DNA of 64,000 bases from Branchiostoma floridae (taxonomy: Eukaryota > Chordata > Leptocardii > Amphioxiformes > Branchiostomatidae), in contig NC_049994.1 of NCBI RefSeq assembly GCF_000003815.2, forward strand, positions 13,860,284-13,924,283, in the 5' to 3' direction. Both the position numbers and the translations under genes were made by a program. Position 1 is the stretch's first letter, and each line of letters opens with the position of its first letter. Of the stretch, positions 1 to 13,400 are shown piece after piece. Under the pieces are notes generated by a model. It worked only from the letters and a program-made list of their open reading frames with translations, had not been told where the DNA came from and made no database searches.

Positions 1-122
1 CGCGCTTAGAAATAATTAACAATGAATAATGAATATATTGTGTGTTCATTCGCGGACATACGATGCGGAGATATATATCTGTTAGCCAGGCTAATAGGCC
101 ATTTTGTTAATCGGCAGTAGCG

Positions 123-356
123 TGTCACATGGGCCTGATTACCAGATGATTGATACACCATTTTGGTCTGCACTGTTAATTTTGCTGATCAGCGAAAAAT
201 GAGACAAACAATGCAAGAGTGGTTTTATACGGCAACAGATGGTCAGGAGGTACATAACGACACCCATTACGGCACAGCCCATTGGAATAGTAGAATGATA
301 ATATTTTATTGCATTACGTTTTACGGATCCTTAAGCAGAGACTCTGGCAGCATGAC
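123..356 (+). promoter_or_regulatory. Conserved block upstream of ASIC gene 1 exon 1
   Basis: Aligns by eye with 37089-37288 upstream of gene 2 exon 1 (shared runs include gtcacatgg, agagtggttttata and ggcaacagatggtc). It is noncoding in both. It lies about 0.5 kb 5' of the first recognised exon, so it may be promoter, 5' exon or intron. The flanking sequence between it and the exon does not align. Confidence 0.45.
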
Positions 357-876
357 TGTTTCGTAATTATGGAACAACAGGAACACTTAGTGGAGCACTG
401 GCATCAGTGCTTGAGATATTCGTTTCTACTTGTTTGTCACAAGGTAGCAACACTGCCTATGTCCATGAAGTGTTTTGTGTTGTACAGTCGACTAGTCGTA
501 TTTAAATGAATGAGCTACTATTATGCATGGTATCCATTGAAGCATGTCGTAGACAGCAACCGTAGGCAGAAGACGTGGCAATCGCAGATCACGTTGCGAT
601 GCTCATCGTCAAAAATACTCAACAGCCGCACACCACCGTACCGTCGCATAAGCAACCCTGATATGTTTCTATAGAATGATTATGTACTATAAAGTTTTAC
701 TTTCATGCAATCCTGTTTTTAATTTCTACTTCTGATTAGCATAGCATTTTATCGTGGTGCCATGGTGCATTGTCCTTGTACCACTTAGCGCCTTTTACTC
801 TTTTCTGGTTATATATAGACCATATCCTGTTAGTTGCTTGTGTAGTTGCTAAATCTTCTGTCTTTTTAATCCCCAG

Positions 877-1492
877 GTGGAGCTACGCGTGCGCACTGAT
901 GTCACCATCTCCTTCCCGGCCCTGACTCGGGCTCGCTCGACGCAGGGGAAGTCATGCTGCCGGGCGAGCCCTCCCCCATCCTCTAGGAGCCAACCGATCC
1001 CGACCCACAGCCGCGTAGAGGTATCCACCGTAGCAGCATCGATAGCCATGGAGCTAGCTAACAGGAAAGACATGGGGAAAGAAGACTCCTTCACCCCGCT
1101 TGCCTTAGCCGCCACCCCGGACGTACGGGAGGTGAAGCCCGTGCAATGTGTGCCAACATCCACCGTGGGCACGGGCTACACCTCATACCGCAAGCCGTCC
1201 CGGTTCCGACGGTTTGCCTTGGATACAGACATCCATGGCATGAAACACCTCATCAAGCGGGGACCGATCCGGCGTACCGCCTGGGTGCTCATGCTACTCC
1301 TCTCTCTCGGCCTCATGTCCTTTGAGTGCATGGAAAGCCTTATCTATTACTTTGAGTTCCACCACGTCACCAAAGTGGAGCTTCAGTACACGAACAACAT
1401 GACCTTCCCGGCGGTAACTATCTGTAACATGAACAAATACCGGAGGTCAGCGCTTGGTATGAGGGACCTGGCTACTGTCGGACCGTACATAG
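877..1492 (+). CDS. ASIC: ASIC gene 1 exon 1 (5' leader or N-terminus, TM1)
   Basis: Begins after the acceptor ccccag and ends at ag|gtaact in phase 1. The frame is open for 57 codons before the first ATG at 1048; that ATG ([10 protein letters not shown]) is preferred because it gives a standard-length channel, with 877-1047 then being 5' UTR. It encodes the cytoplasmic N-terminus with HG, the basic [11 protein letters not shown] stretch, TM1 and the start of the palm ([17 protein letters not shown]). Bases 877-1002 are identical to gene 2, about 1005-1075 is strongly diverged, about 1076-1350 is again nearly identical, and the 3' end is diverged. Confidence 0.9.
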
Positions 1493-4400
1493 GTAACTCA
1501 ACTTTTTACTTTATCACAGACATACAAACTTTCTGAAAAACGCAAAACTTAAAAAAAAAATCACATCACAAGCAAGCTATCACTCAAAGACAGAATTAAG
1601 GAAAAGCAAAAATTTAATTCATGTCGTTCATTTTGAAGCTGCTTGAGATCTATCAGCAAATACATAAAAAGTTTGTTAACTTTGGTCGATCAGATATCAT
1701 ACAGACAGTCAGATGTATTAGAAGTTACTGAAACAGGAGATGCTGCATGTTAAGACGAAATAAGCGAGCAAGAGCAAAACTTTAGTGATCTGGCTAGGAA
1801 GAAAAAAATTGACGTTGACATTTTCATCTTGAGCAAATGTTGCTTACATTACCGCATAGTCCTTGGTCTGAAATTTGATTGTAGTATACTTTAGGCCTAC
1901 GTGTGGCTCTATTGGTGAAAGAGTGTAGTTGGTTGCCCACTCTGCCCTCAAAGCTTCTATTGCAGTGGAAACTATCTACCAAATGAACGTACAGATGTCA
2001 TGATTTTGACGTCTCTCATGTTTGACACTGATTGATTATCATATCCTCAGATTAGATTGACATAAAAGTTGCCTAATGGTTGATAGGTGATGCAGTCATC
2101 GACAAATTGATTGTCTGAAGATTCATATTCTGGACAAGAATATATTACTGTAATACGTTTACATCATATAGAAAAACTCTGTGACAAATTCAAATCTCAG
2201 TAGATCAAATGAACCAAATGTTGTTCAAAACACACCAGGCCATGTCCCTAAAGGATTTGTACCGTTTTTTATATTCATCTTTGTCTACTTTGGTCCTCGT
2301 AAACTTTTTAAAAAGTCCATTTTAACTTGGCAGGGACTGTATTGTGAGCATGTTGTATTCATCTGCTATTGCAAATGTGAAATACTGCTACCCTGACCCA
2401 ACATTCATATTCCGGATCCGTCAGGGCGATGGCAGAATTCTCCCGGCTCCACAGCACCATGGATCCATGAAATTTCTATTGATCCAGCTTTATCTGGAAA
2501 ACGCTATGGGAAAAACCATTTATACCTTTCAACATCCAGCTGCCAGGTGTGTCTGGCTGATTGATGAGGACGATCGAATATGCTTCGCTGTAAAACAGCA
2601 TGGCATGACACAAACCTGCAAGACATTAAGTAGTCGGATTTGTGGTGTTAATATTTCGTGAAGTGGTAGATACTTTGCCTTACGTTTTACTGGCATTTTG
2701 CAAATGTACATGATATGCATTTGGACATACTTACCCACCAATAAATGCTCTATATAATCTTCATGATCTAATCCAAAGGCCAAATTGTTCAAGTCTTTTA
2801 ATAGCGTTATGCAATATCCTTTAACGTTATGCAATGTCCTTTAACGTTACCATGCTTATGCATCGATATTCTAGAGAATATGTTAAATATGATAGATATA
2901 ACATAGACATAACAAGCCTCTCAAAACACAAAGTATGCTAAGTTACTTAAAATTGTATGTTGCTTACATAACCACTTCCCGTACCATTTACGCAGCCCTT
3001 CGTGATTCTTTCTTTTCACCAAACTTTGCTTACTTAATCTCCTACTGTTCTATTCTTGTCCAATCGCATTTTACATCTGCGATTGCCTCCCTCAATTACT
3101 TCACTTAATTTCCTTGATATCACCCTGTGATTACTTTGATTTCTTTATTTTCTTTCAATTACGATTTCTATATTTGTCTCCCATCTTGATTAAGTTTGAC
3201 GACCGGAAATCTATCCTAATTTGACAAAAATCACCGAATGACATCGCATCGTGCAAGGCTATGGTAATTAGTAGTGTTGAGGACAGAGGATACCTGTTTT
3301 CATCAATGATTGTACGCTGAGACCATTACATAGTATTTAGATACCACAGGTACTAGATACCACTGCTTATTAGCGACATTACCGTCGCCATGGTCCAAAC
3401 CGTGCTTTTGTTTTCAGCACTGATGTGGTTGATCGGGAATATCGATCGGAAGGATAGACCCACACACGTTGATTGCACTGGTCGCAATCACAGGTCATTC
3501 GTACGTTCTTACAAATTGGGTAGTTTTCCGATGTAGGAGAAAATTGAGATGCCGTGCTTCCGTTTTCAAGATCATTCTGAAATATTGCCAGAGAAGACTG
3601 ACTAAATCGCGCATCTAGCAGCCGGCCCGACAGTTAACACCCGGGAAGGGGACCATATGCCCCAGATTGTGTATACACATGCTAATGTCAGAGGTCACAC
3701 GTCATTTTTATTACAATTTACGTTATTTGATGGAGTCAACAACCATGTAGGTGACGTTCTGACCATTTCGTAGATATGAATAACAGACATGTAAACAAAA
3801 CAAATTAACAAATTAAAAGCTGTTGTGAGATAGAAAGTTAGGTAGTTAAATTCCCACAAGTTAGGTAGTTTATTCCCACATCTTGTGGTGTACAGGACGG
3901 TGCCTGCCACAGTTTTTGTAATCTTAGTCCATCGCCATAGCTCATAGATGTGCAAAATTGTCCAAAAGCACCAGATTTGACACATATAGTTGAAAGTATT
4001 CTAAAGCCTATAGATATAATGTCATCTCAATTTCTAGAATAGATTTCATGGCATTTTTGGTCATATTCAGACCAAAAATGTATCGGGCTTCTGTGCCCTG
4101 GTATTAAAGCCACATGACCTGACCTTGGTGTGGAGTTGCCCATGACATATGCACAGAGGCTAGGGATTCACGCTTTTGTATACACCACTTCAAAATGCAG
4201 AGTGTCCAGACCACTGTATCAGCAGAACACAGTGGACTACTACTACTACAACTTCAAATTATTTGGATTATTTTGCAATTTGCGGCCATTTTAGAAAAAA
4301 AAAAATGTACAGCTGTTGCTCCTATGCACCGGTAGTTAGGCATTTGTGATAAGTTAGGTCAACGGAATCTAGGCCGTACGCACAGTATGTTATCATATTT

Positions 4401-7400
4401 AATAGTAGATCGCTTTCAAGACCATTCGCATGCATAAGGGGAATTTTTCGCACTTGCAGGGATAGTGGATCGGCAACAATTCACGCTACAACAGGAACAC
4501 TTATATCCTAAGAGTTGGGTGGACAAGGTAAAGAATGAGAATCTGAAAGCGTTGTCCAAGATGTCGACTGGCCACCAGGACTTTGCAGTCTTCGTGAAGC
4601 GAGTCGGCCATCAAGTGGACGACATGATCGTCAACTGCGAATGGAGGGGAAGTCCGTGAGTACCAGTATTTACTGTTAACTTGAAAGTTCATTTGTGTTG
4701 GTAGAAGTCATTCTTGAACTTGTTTAACTGTAATATCCGACACAAAAAATGGAATAAAAATTGGACTAAACAGCCATAGACTTTCTGCAACTTATGATCC
4801 ACTGCACACTGAGTCACGTGTTCTATCTGCATGACGTGACGTCACGGCAGCAGTTGATTGTTAATTCCTTGACAAAGACTGGTGCTAATCAGTCAAAAAT
4901 TTGTGTGATTCCAATTTTTGTGTTGGATATTACAGTTTAACTAGTTCAAGTATTTCCTGTTGTTGTGTACGTAGGTGTTGAACTAAAATCTTTGCAATTA
5001 ATATTTCACAAACCTACTCCTAAAAATGTCCAACTGTTATGGAATCATTCGTTTAAAATGGACTGCCATGTGTATGATTACGTAATGATAAACGCATGAT
5101 ACTTAATTATAACTGGCTTGAAATATGTTCAACGTAAACAATAGATACGCCTATCAACATTGATATGGCATGTTGGTAGAGCTATACTGAGAATTTGCCA
5201 CATACATCATCGTTTAAACGACGTGTTTCTTATGTATTGTATTGGAATCAATGAACCAGAAATCCAGAAATCTATCTTTCAACTGTTTATGGACAAGAGA
5301 AAGTATAGGCTTTATTTAATATGCCAAATTTTCCAATGTAGTGATCTATACCCATAGTTTTTATCACTGGTTGAATGTTAAAATTCGGTATTGCCTATAA
5401 CCATATAACCATCAATGCCTCTTATGTTCCTATTATTTTTACTAGATGCACGGCAAAAAACTTCTCCCACACGTTCACCCATCTCGGCAACTGTTACACA
5501 TTTAACGCAATGACACTGGCGGGGAAAGTGCTTTCTTCAAGCAAACCGGGGGAAGGTAAAGTATTGTCTTTAAACTTACTACTCCACATCGGATTTCATG
5601 TATGGTATGTGCACTCATATTGAAACTTTCCCCTGAACAGCACCTCACCCCTACGCCAAATAAGGAAGCGAGACAAATCAAGCTTAGCTAATGGCTCCAA
5701 GATGGCCGACGTATGACGTCACAAATCAACATGGCAGTGACCATTGGCTTTAGCGTAAAATAAACATTTGTATAAAACCTATAATGAAATGATCTTCTTT
5801 CCAAAGATTAAGAAAGTTTTAAGATACAGAAAATGAAATTGCAGCTAGACTCTAGTTGTGTGAAACCAAAAATTCTGCAAGAAAATAAAACAGACATTGC
5901 ACAGTTTAAAATGAATTGATTGAGACATTGGCGATTAGTATGCTACGAGATAAAAGTGGAAATCAGAAAGTTGCTAACATCACTGTGCACTGTAACTCAT
6001 ATTTAAGGGCCTAACTAAAACCTTCCATCAATGGCTTCCCAATTTCAGACCATTGTCGTCATTTTGTAAGGGACCCATTGTGAAGCCGCCTCTTGCAGTA
6101 GTATTTCATAAGAAAAGAAATGGTTTCCCGTCTAAGAGCAGAGCAGAGACAGGTCACACATCTCTAGTCTCGCCTCAATTGTCCGTGAATTTTCCCATGG
6201 GAAATTCTTCATCTCCTGATGATCAAAACGGCGACCCTCGCGCGAAAGTGGCAAAAATGGTTTGCAATTTGCCAGACTTTGATAGAAGGCTTCATAGTTG
6301 TACCCAGATATATGAGCTGTGTGTTTGGCTATAATTTTAGTCCAAAATCAACATTGAAGAACTTTTCTGCAGGTATGACGGAACACTGCATATACATTAT
6401 ATAGGTGTGTAGTAAGTTTACCGGAACCAGAAATGGGTCATGTTAAGTATTTTCTAAACACCACATGTCTGATACATTTGCTTCCATCTGCGTCACCCAA
6501 CGACGACTTCTCATTCCATTATTTAGAGGGCACGTAGAAAAAAGACATCAATGTCACCATTGTATGAAGAAAAATTTCATCTTCCTCTCGCTGCTCACAG
6601 CGAAACGTTCGCCTTTATTGACAATATTCGGACTCGTCACATGCAGCTGCATTGGGGCCAATGGTTGGGCCGAACGCCAGCTGTTCTTGCAATTCGTCTT
6701 CATAAAACAGAGAGACATTGGTCTCACTCTGATGGCGCCAGACTTACAGATTGTCACTGACTGGTGGTGTGTATTGGTATCCAGTATCCAGCACCGGGTA
6801 CAGTACCGGGAAGTCATGCAGGTGTAGGTGCAAAATACTGGATGTCATGCAATGATTACTGAGCCCAAGTAGACTTACACTCAAGTACTAAGCGTATTTG
6901 ACTTAATTCTGTCGCTAAAACGTGTTATTCCTGCCTCAAAGATCCAAATTTAACACTGGAACAAGACGAAAACATTGATATTAAAATCAGCACCATCTTT
7001 GTTTTGAGATTCTCCCAAAGCACAGGCTCACTGTATATGATACTTGAGCCCGCAATAAACATTTTGTTGGCTGTTTACATACATATAGGTTGTTGTCATT
7101 AGTTATTGTTCAACTTTGTCCAATAGTTAAGGTGCAGTTACAGGTACGGGACATGTACATGTACTTTTAGGTGCACATCACTACCACAGACAGATGTTTT
7201 GGATTCAGACATGTAAAAATCTTTCATACATTTTTCGTAATTGTTGAATGCATATCAATTTTACAATGATCTTATCCCACAACAAACAAAATTTCTGAAT
7301 CCCAATATTGTGCCTATACCAGTTCAAGTTGTAATGTTAGCTGAGCTTGCTATCTATTTTTTCACTTTAAATGAAAAGATTTAGATTTACGTATTCAAAG

Positions 7401-10400
7401 TAAAGTAATACGATAGTATGTTTTATGTGTGTGTGTTTGTTTGTTTATTTTTTTCGTTCACAGGTAATGGACTTAAAGTGACCGTAAACATCGAGAATGA
7501 CGAGTACATGGCAACCAATGACGTCGCCGGTGACGCAATGGATGCCGGGATTAAGGTCATGGTTCATCCCCAGCACGAGCCGCCATTTGTAAAAGAGTTA
7601 GGCTTTGCGGTTTCACCAGGGTTTCACACGTTTGTGGCTATCAGGAAAGAAGTGGTGAGTATTTATATATTGTATACAGCTATATCTATACCTTCATATT
7701 TCGCCTGTTAGACGTATAATCCTAACAGATTCCAAACGTATTACAGGTATGTTCTTGTTTTAGCATCATATGTCAATTTATTATCTTGCCGGTTGCTCTG
7801 ACGTCTATGATTCCCCCCTATCCATATCCTCCATCCCTAGCTTGTTGTATCGTCTGAAAAATGCATCTTTGAGACAAAAATATGCAGAATGTTTCACCCC
7901 CATGCTCTTGCAAAAGTGGATCGTTGCAAGATCACCCTTTCTTTAACGAAAACGTTGGAAGTTGTCAGTAACATGTTACCATGTTGCCATGGTAATCAGT
8001 TACCATGTTGCCATGAGGGCGTACATTTTTTTGTAAAAAGGCAAAACAAAGGACTCTACTTTATATTTGTCCATGAAAAGCTGGTGGGCCTGAATGGCAA
8101 AGATAGCCCACATTCCTACAACAAAAACAATACCAGTCCTTCCAGAGAGCAGTTGCACGAGCAGGTAGATATGAATTTGGATACGGCCAGACGTTTCAGG
8201 TAGCTTCCAATATCTTTTGACGGTGTCACTGAGGAAAGGTAACGGAAGATACCTGAAGTGTCTGACCGTTTCCAGATTCACATCCAGTTGTCTTTAGTAA
8301 TTTATATTTGGCGTATCTTATTCCCTGGATGTCTAACCTGTATCGACGAAAATAACAAACAAGATATAAATGTCATGTCTGTTGTTTCATTTTCTTAAAT
8401 TTTGCATAGATTACGACACTTCCAGCACCATACGGCAACTGTCAACAAAAGGGAAACCAGGAGCACTACAGCGAGTACTCGCTTTCTGCGTGCCGAATAG
8501 AGTGTGAAACGCAGCATGTCATACAGGAGTGCGGATGCCGACTCGTTGAAATGCCAGGTAGGTTGACAAATATGTCAAATTATGACCATTCTGTGTATTG
8601 TGTTTATGGTAAATAAGATGCATACGAAGCTAAAGGCTTGGCATATGGTTCTCCATGAACGATGCCAGATCAGTAAAAACATGAAGCACTGAAGAATATT
8701 ATAGATTAATATGCACAGCTTCCTACTTCGCTTGCATAGTTAGTGCTCCGAAAATAACGTACATGTATCTTATGTGTATTCAACACAAAGGGTTTCAAAG
8801 CTACATCCGTTGTTTATATTCCTAGCTGCAGTATTAATGTCATGTCAATACAATTGAACTTATGTATAATTGCAACCTCTAGTGCCTATAAAACAACACC
8901 AAGATATCGCAACGAAAACAGCTGCTATGAATGTCGTCGTGTTAGTTTGTATGGACGTCTACCAATTTGAAAGGAAACCTTTTTGGGTCCTTTTGTAGGT
9001 CAATTTTTCGTAGGTTTTTGAAATTCCCAATAACTTTATTTGACTATTTTACATGTTTTATTTACGCAACCTTACTAAAATGTAGAACGGCAAATGAATG
9101 AAAACATTGTCCTAGCAGTGCTGACTCGCGAGATGGTAGTGATGTGTTTAGCTTTGTTATAAGTCCGCTTTGTCATCGTATTTTTGTCTGTATGCCAATT
9201 TCGCAGACCGTGACTATTGTGGCCAGTTTTCACCATGAGTTGTTCTTCGTGCAGGTACCCGATGGCCCGTGTGTACACCGGAAAGGTACCAGTGTGCATA
9301 TGAGAAGTTAGGTACGTATACTGAGACCCGCCTGTACTTTAGCCATGGACACTTAAAACAATACCTTTACTGGCCTACATAAATCTGTTCTTGAATCCGA
9401 GGTAAGGTAATAAGCAAGTGTAGATTCCTCTCCATGTGATCAAGTCTGTCTCAAATAGAAGAATAATAGTATCATGTATGTGTCTCTAATACATAGAGAT
9501 AGGATAAGTGCATAAGTGTACACGATACGTGTACAATTGTCCAAGAGGCACTAAAAGATATGTACATGATGGCCAGACAAACATGGATTACTACTTACTA
9601 CTTACGACAAGGTTCCCAATCCTCTTGATCCAAAGACACTTTATGACTTTGTGTGATGTATATGTATACAGAATGGCTGAGCTCTCATGTCTAGACCACA
9701 TCTCAAACGGATAAAAAGGCATGCTGTTACTCTGACGACAGTGGCGAGGTTGTCATGATGATAAAATCATATCCTCCCTGATGCCTAGTGATGGAGGTAT
9801 TGTGAATCAGTTGGTGTGTCCCTTTGACATGGTATGTGTCCGCAGTTATGTGTCAGAAAAGTGGCAAAATGTCAGTCGAAAGTGGTGTTATAGGATACTG
9901 AGAAAATTTGGCTCTTTTCTGTCATAGTGACGATGATGGTTTGGAGTCTATGTTATTGAGAAAATTTGGCTCGTCTCTGTCATGATGACGATGATGATTC
10001 AGATTCAGCTTTATTTCTGATTGACTCGGCTTGTGATATTCAATACGAGATACGAAATACACATGAAATGCGCCATCAGTCACAGAATCGCTTGACACTG
10101 ATACAATTGACGTTAAACATTAATGCATAAATACAATTTTTGAAATTCGACAACGATCGGATTAAAATCTAGACACAATAGAATTAACAATCTTTACTGA
10201 TCAACTATGATGAATGAAAGGTTTGAAGTTCGTGTATCACTCCGGCGCCGATCAAGATCAAGAGGTGAGAGAGACCACCCCTCGGCCCACCAACCAACCA
10301 ACCAAACAACGTTGCCGTTGTTGATTAGTTTATAAACTCACCATGACGCGGTAAATGTCACTTGCCTCCTGCAGTGAGGGTCACGGAGGGCGATTTATGC

Positions 10401-13400
10401 GCCTGCCGATCACCATGTCACAACGTCAAGTACAACGTCAAGTTGTCGACACTCAAGCTGCGGCCAAGGAGTGTGGCGAAGGTCCTAAGCAACAACAGCT
10501 TCATCAACATGTCAGACAAGGAGATTCAGTAAGTACATGTTTTATTCTATTCGCCCTACAGTAAAGGTGATGGACGGAGAACAATGCGCTTGGCAATGCA
10601 GAATACCATGCCATGCAACCAGCTACGAATGGACATTGTCTTCCTCCAAGCTACGGCCGAAGAGCCACCTCTCCCATGCCCAAAGACGTGGCCTTAACAT
10701 GACGGAGGACCTGATACTGTAAGTATATGCATGTTATCTACTTGCTTGATGTCACCGCTTTCGCATTTTTTTTTTGGTTTCGTTTACCGGCTTGTCTCCA
10801 CATGCATGTCCATGCTTTTTTTGCGTTTATCATGTCAGAAGTTCCTGACCAACTCCCAGCACGAATTCCGGAGATGTTCTAGCATCTGCCGCCACTCTAG
10901 CTTGTCCTGACGTTTCTTGAAAAAAAGAGAAAAAGAAATTACCAACGTTAGAACAACTGTCTTCCAAACGGTGATGCAGAACAGAGTGCGGAACAATCGA
11001 TAGAGTTCTTGCTGGGAGTCTTGGAGAAGGAATCGCAGAATCCCAGCAGGAATTCGGGCTGTTCCGGTCCTGTCTGTGAAAGAAACAAACCTGATGTGAA
11101 CAAACCATTGTCAGTTATGCGACCAAAAGCCCACATCAAAAAACGTCTCTCTCTACCTTTCTGGACTGAAGGTGAACAATGACTTGAATTGAATGATCGG
11201 AACAGCCCGAGTCCATATTCTGTCTGATTGCATAAGGTCAACATAGGAAGATAGAAGCTTGGCCAAGCAGACAGAATATAACCACTTTACATATGTCCGG
11301 TATGAATATCTGTAACTCCCTGGATGACGAGATTTTGGAGAAAATTACGAAATAAAGGCCCAGTCGCTGATAAAAAGTAGTAGATGCTACCTGAAACGTT
11401 TGGCCGTTTACAAAACCTATCCAGTCGCTTGTGTAGATTTTGTATTAATTAGCTTAATTTTTGTACTTATTGGCTGAAGCCTCGAGGTGTAGCTTTTATT
11501 GAAGAACCAAACATTTCATTTCCATAACACGGCCAACATTAAATTCTAATACAAACCAAATCAGACTGAGCTCAATAACGCTCTTTGTATCATTTCCTCA
11601 AAATGAGTATAAATTAGAGTGCCTGCCTAAATCCCAACATTCTGCATTAAACCTGTCTGGATATGAATACAGGACATTGGACAGATATTCTTACCAGGAC
11701 TTGTACTGGGACCATTCTTAGTTTACAAGTTTACGCTTTTGCTTTTATTCTATAACCCAAAAGTTGTCTTAGACGGCATCAAGAGTACAGAGTAGTTAGA
11801 ATGATAGCTAGGGCTTGTGGTAAAACACATGTTGGTAGGACATTAGAGAATCCAGTACAGTCCAATCAGGTAGCAATCAAGAAAATAGAAATCTCCTTGG
11901 CTGAATTCTCGCTGGGATTCTGTTGGTGGCGAGATCATGACGTACTCGTGACGTACTCATGACGTACTCGTGGCGTGCTCGTGACGTGGTCGTGGCGTGC
12001 TCGTGATCACTTTTAGAAGGAAAGTGTCTTTCCCGCCCCGGATGGTCACGTGCTGTGCTACTACTGACGGTAAGTGTCCCAACCTCACGTTACGATTCTC
12101 ATCACCTGCTCTCATGTCGCCACATTATCTTATGTATCATTTCGCCGTTTATGATTAGGCTATTGATAAAATGGCTTGCAATAAGCTGTTGACCAGTTTA
12201 GTATCAAACAGTTTACATCCTTGCATCTCATGATAATTTGAATGGTTGTATGGTCAAATTTTGTTTTGTATCTCCCGCGTTGTCGTGCCAAAATGAAAGT
12301 TATAGACTTCCACGAGTCAGTTATTATGTGTTAACTTAAATCTATATGTTAACTGAAAGAACATGTTACACATTGCAGGGCGCTAGTTTGCTAGTGGTCA
12401 TTACATGATAAGAATCTATAACATGTATTGTACTCTTGTACCTAAACTTTGTACTTTGTAAGAAGAAGGACGACTTTCTTCTCGGGGGGTTATATATAAA
12501 TTCCAATACATTAAGTATACATAAAAAAACATAAACGTTGGTACATAGGGGGAGATTATAAAGTTTGTAGAATTCGCAGGTATTGGTCAGGTAAGACCTA
12601 ACATTATAATGACATATCTGTATGAAGTGATCGTCAGAAACAAAATCAACTAAAATGTTGTAAAGTAGAATATATTGTATGTATGATGAACATTTTACAA
12701 ACTTTAGTTCAGATATTCGTCAAAGACAAAATGACGCATGTTTGTGACACCTGAAAGCTGGCCTTGATGACCATATACCGGTCTACCTCTTCTTATGACA
12801 CTTTATGGTGACGTTTGATGGCCCAAAACCCGTTCTGATGCACAATGATATTAATCAATCATTATTGCGTTAGTCTCTCTTGTAGAAACCTGGTACAAAG
12901 TAGTGTACAATTCTGTGCAGGTTTACGTAACCGTAGTCCTAGATCATGATGTGCGCTTAGTCTGTAACCCACCAGGGAATCATCAATCTAGGAGAAGCTA
13001 CCTCCATTCTATATCATTATTGCACATAACCTTACAACGTAGACTATTGATGTCTTCAATTCGCCTCTTTTCTAGTGACAACATTGCGGTTCTAAACGTA
13101 TACTACGAGGCTTTAAACTACGAGTCGATCGTACAGATCCCAGCCATCGAGACAGAGGGGTTATTAGGTAGGTACCTAAAGTAGCTTTGACAGCACTGGG
13201 AACATTGACAACATTGGGAACGTATGCTACAGTACTGAACGAAATAGATTTTATCAGGCGACGTTTCAGTTACTCGTATATTTAATTCACGAAAAGTGGG
13301 AATTGCCAATAGCTTAAATGCCAGGTATGTCTGGTAATGTTTGCTTTTTGGTTGATGAACCTTTACCCAGGGGAAAATGTTGTGTTTCCAGTTATCCGGC

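Noticed and set aside
849..1172. Antisense ORF opposite ASIC exon 1 (and 37572-37889)
   Set aside because: Conserved only because the sense exon is conserved; no own start context or family.
6465..6827. 120-codon ORF in intron 3 of gene 1
   Set aside because: No homologue recognised, no splice partners, and open on both strands, as expected for chance.
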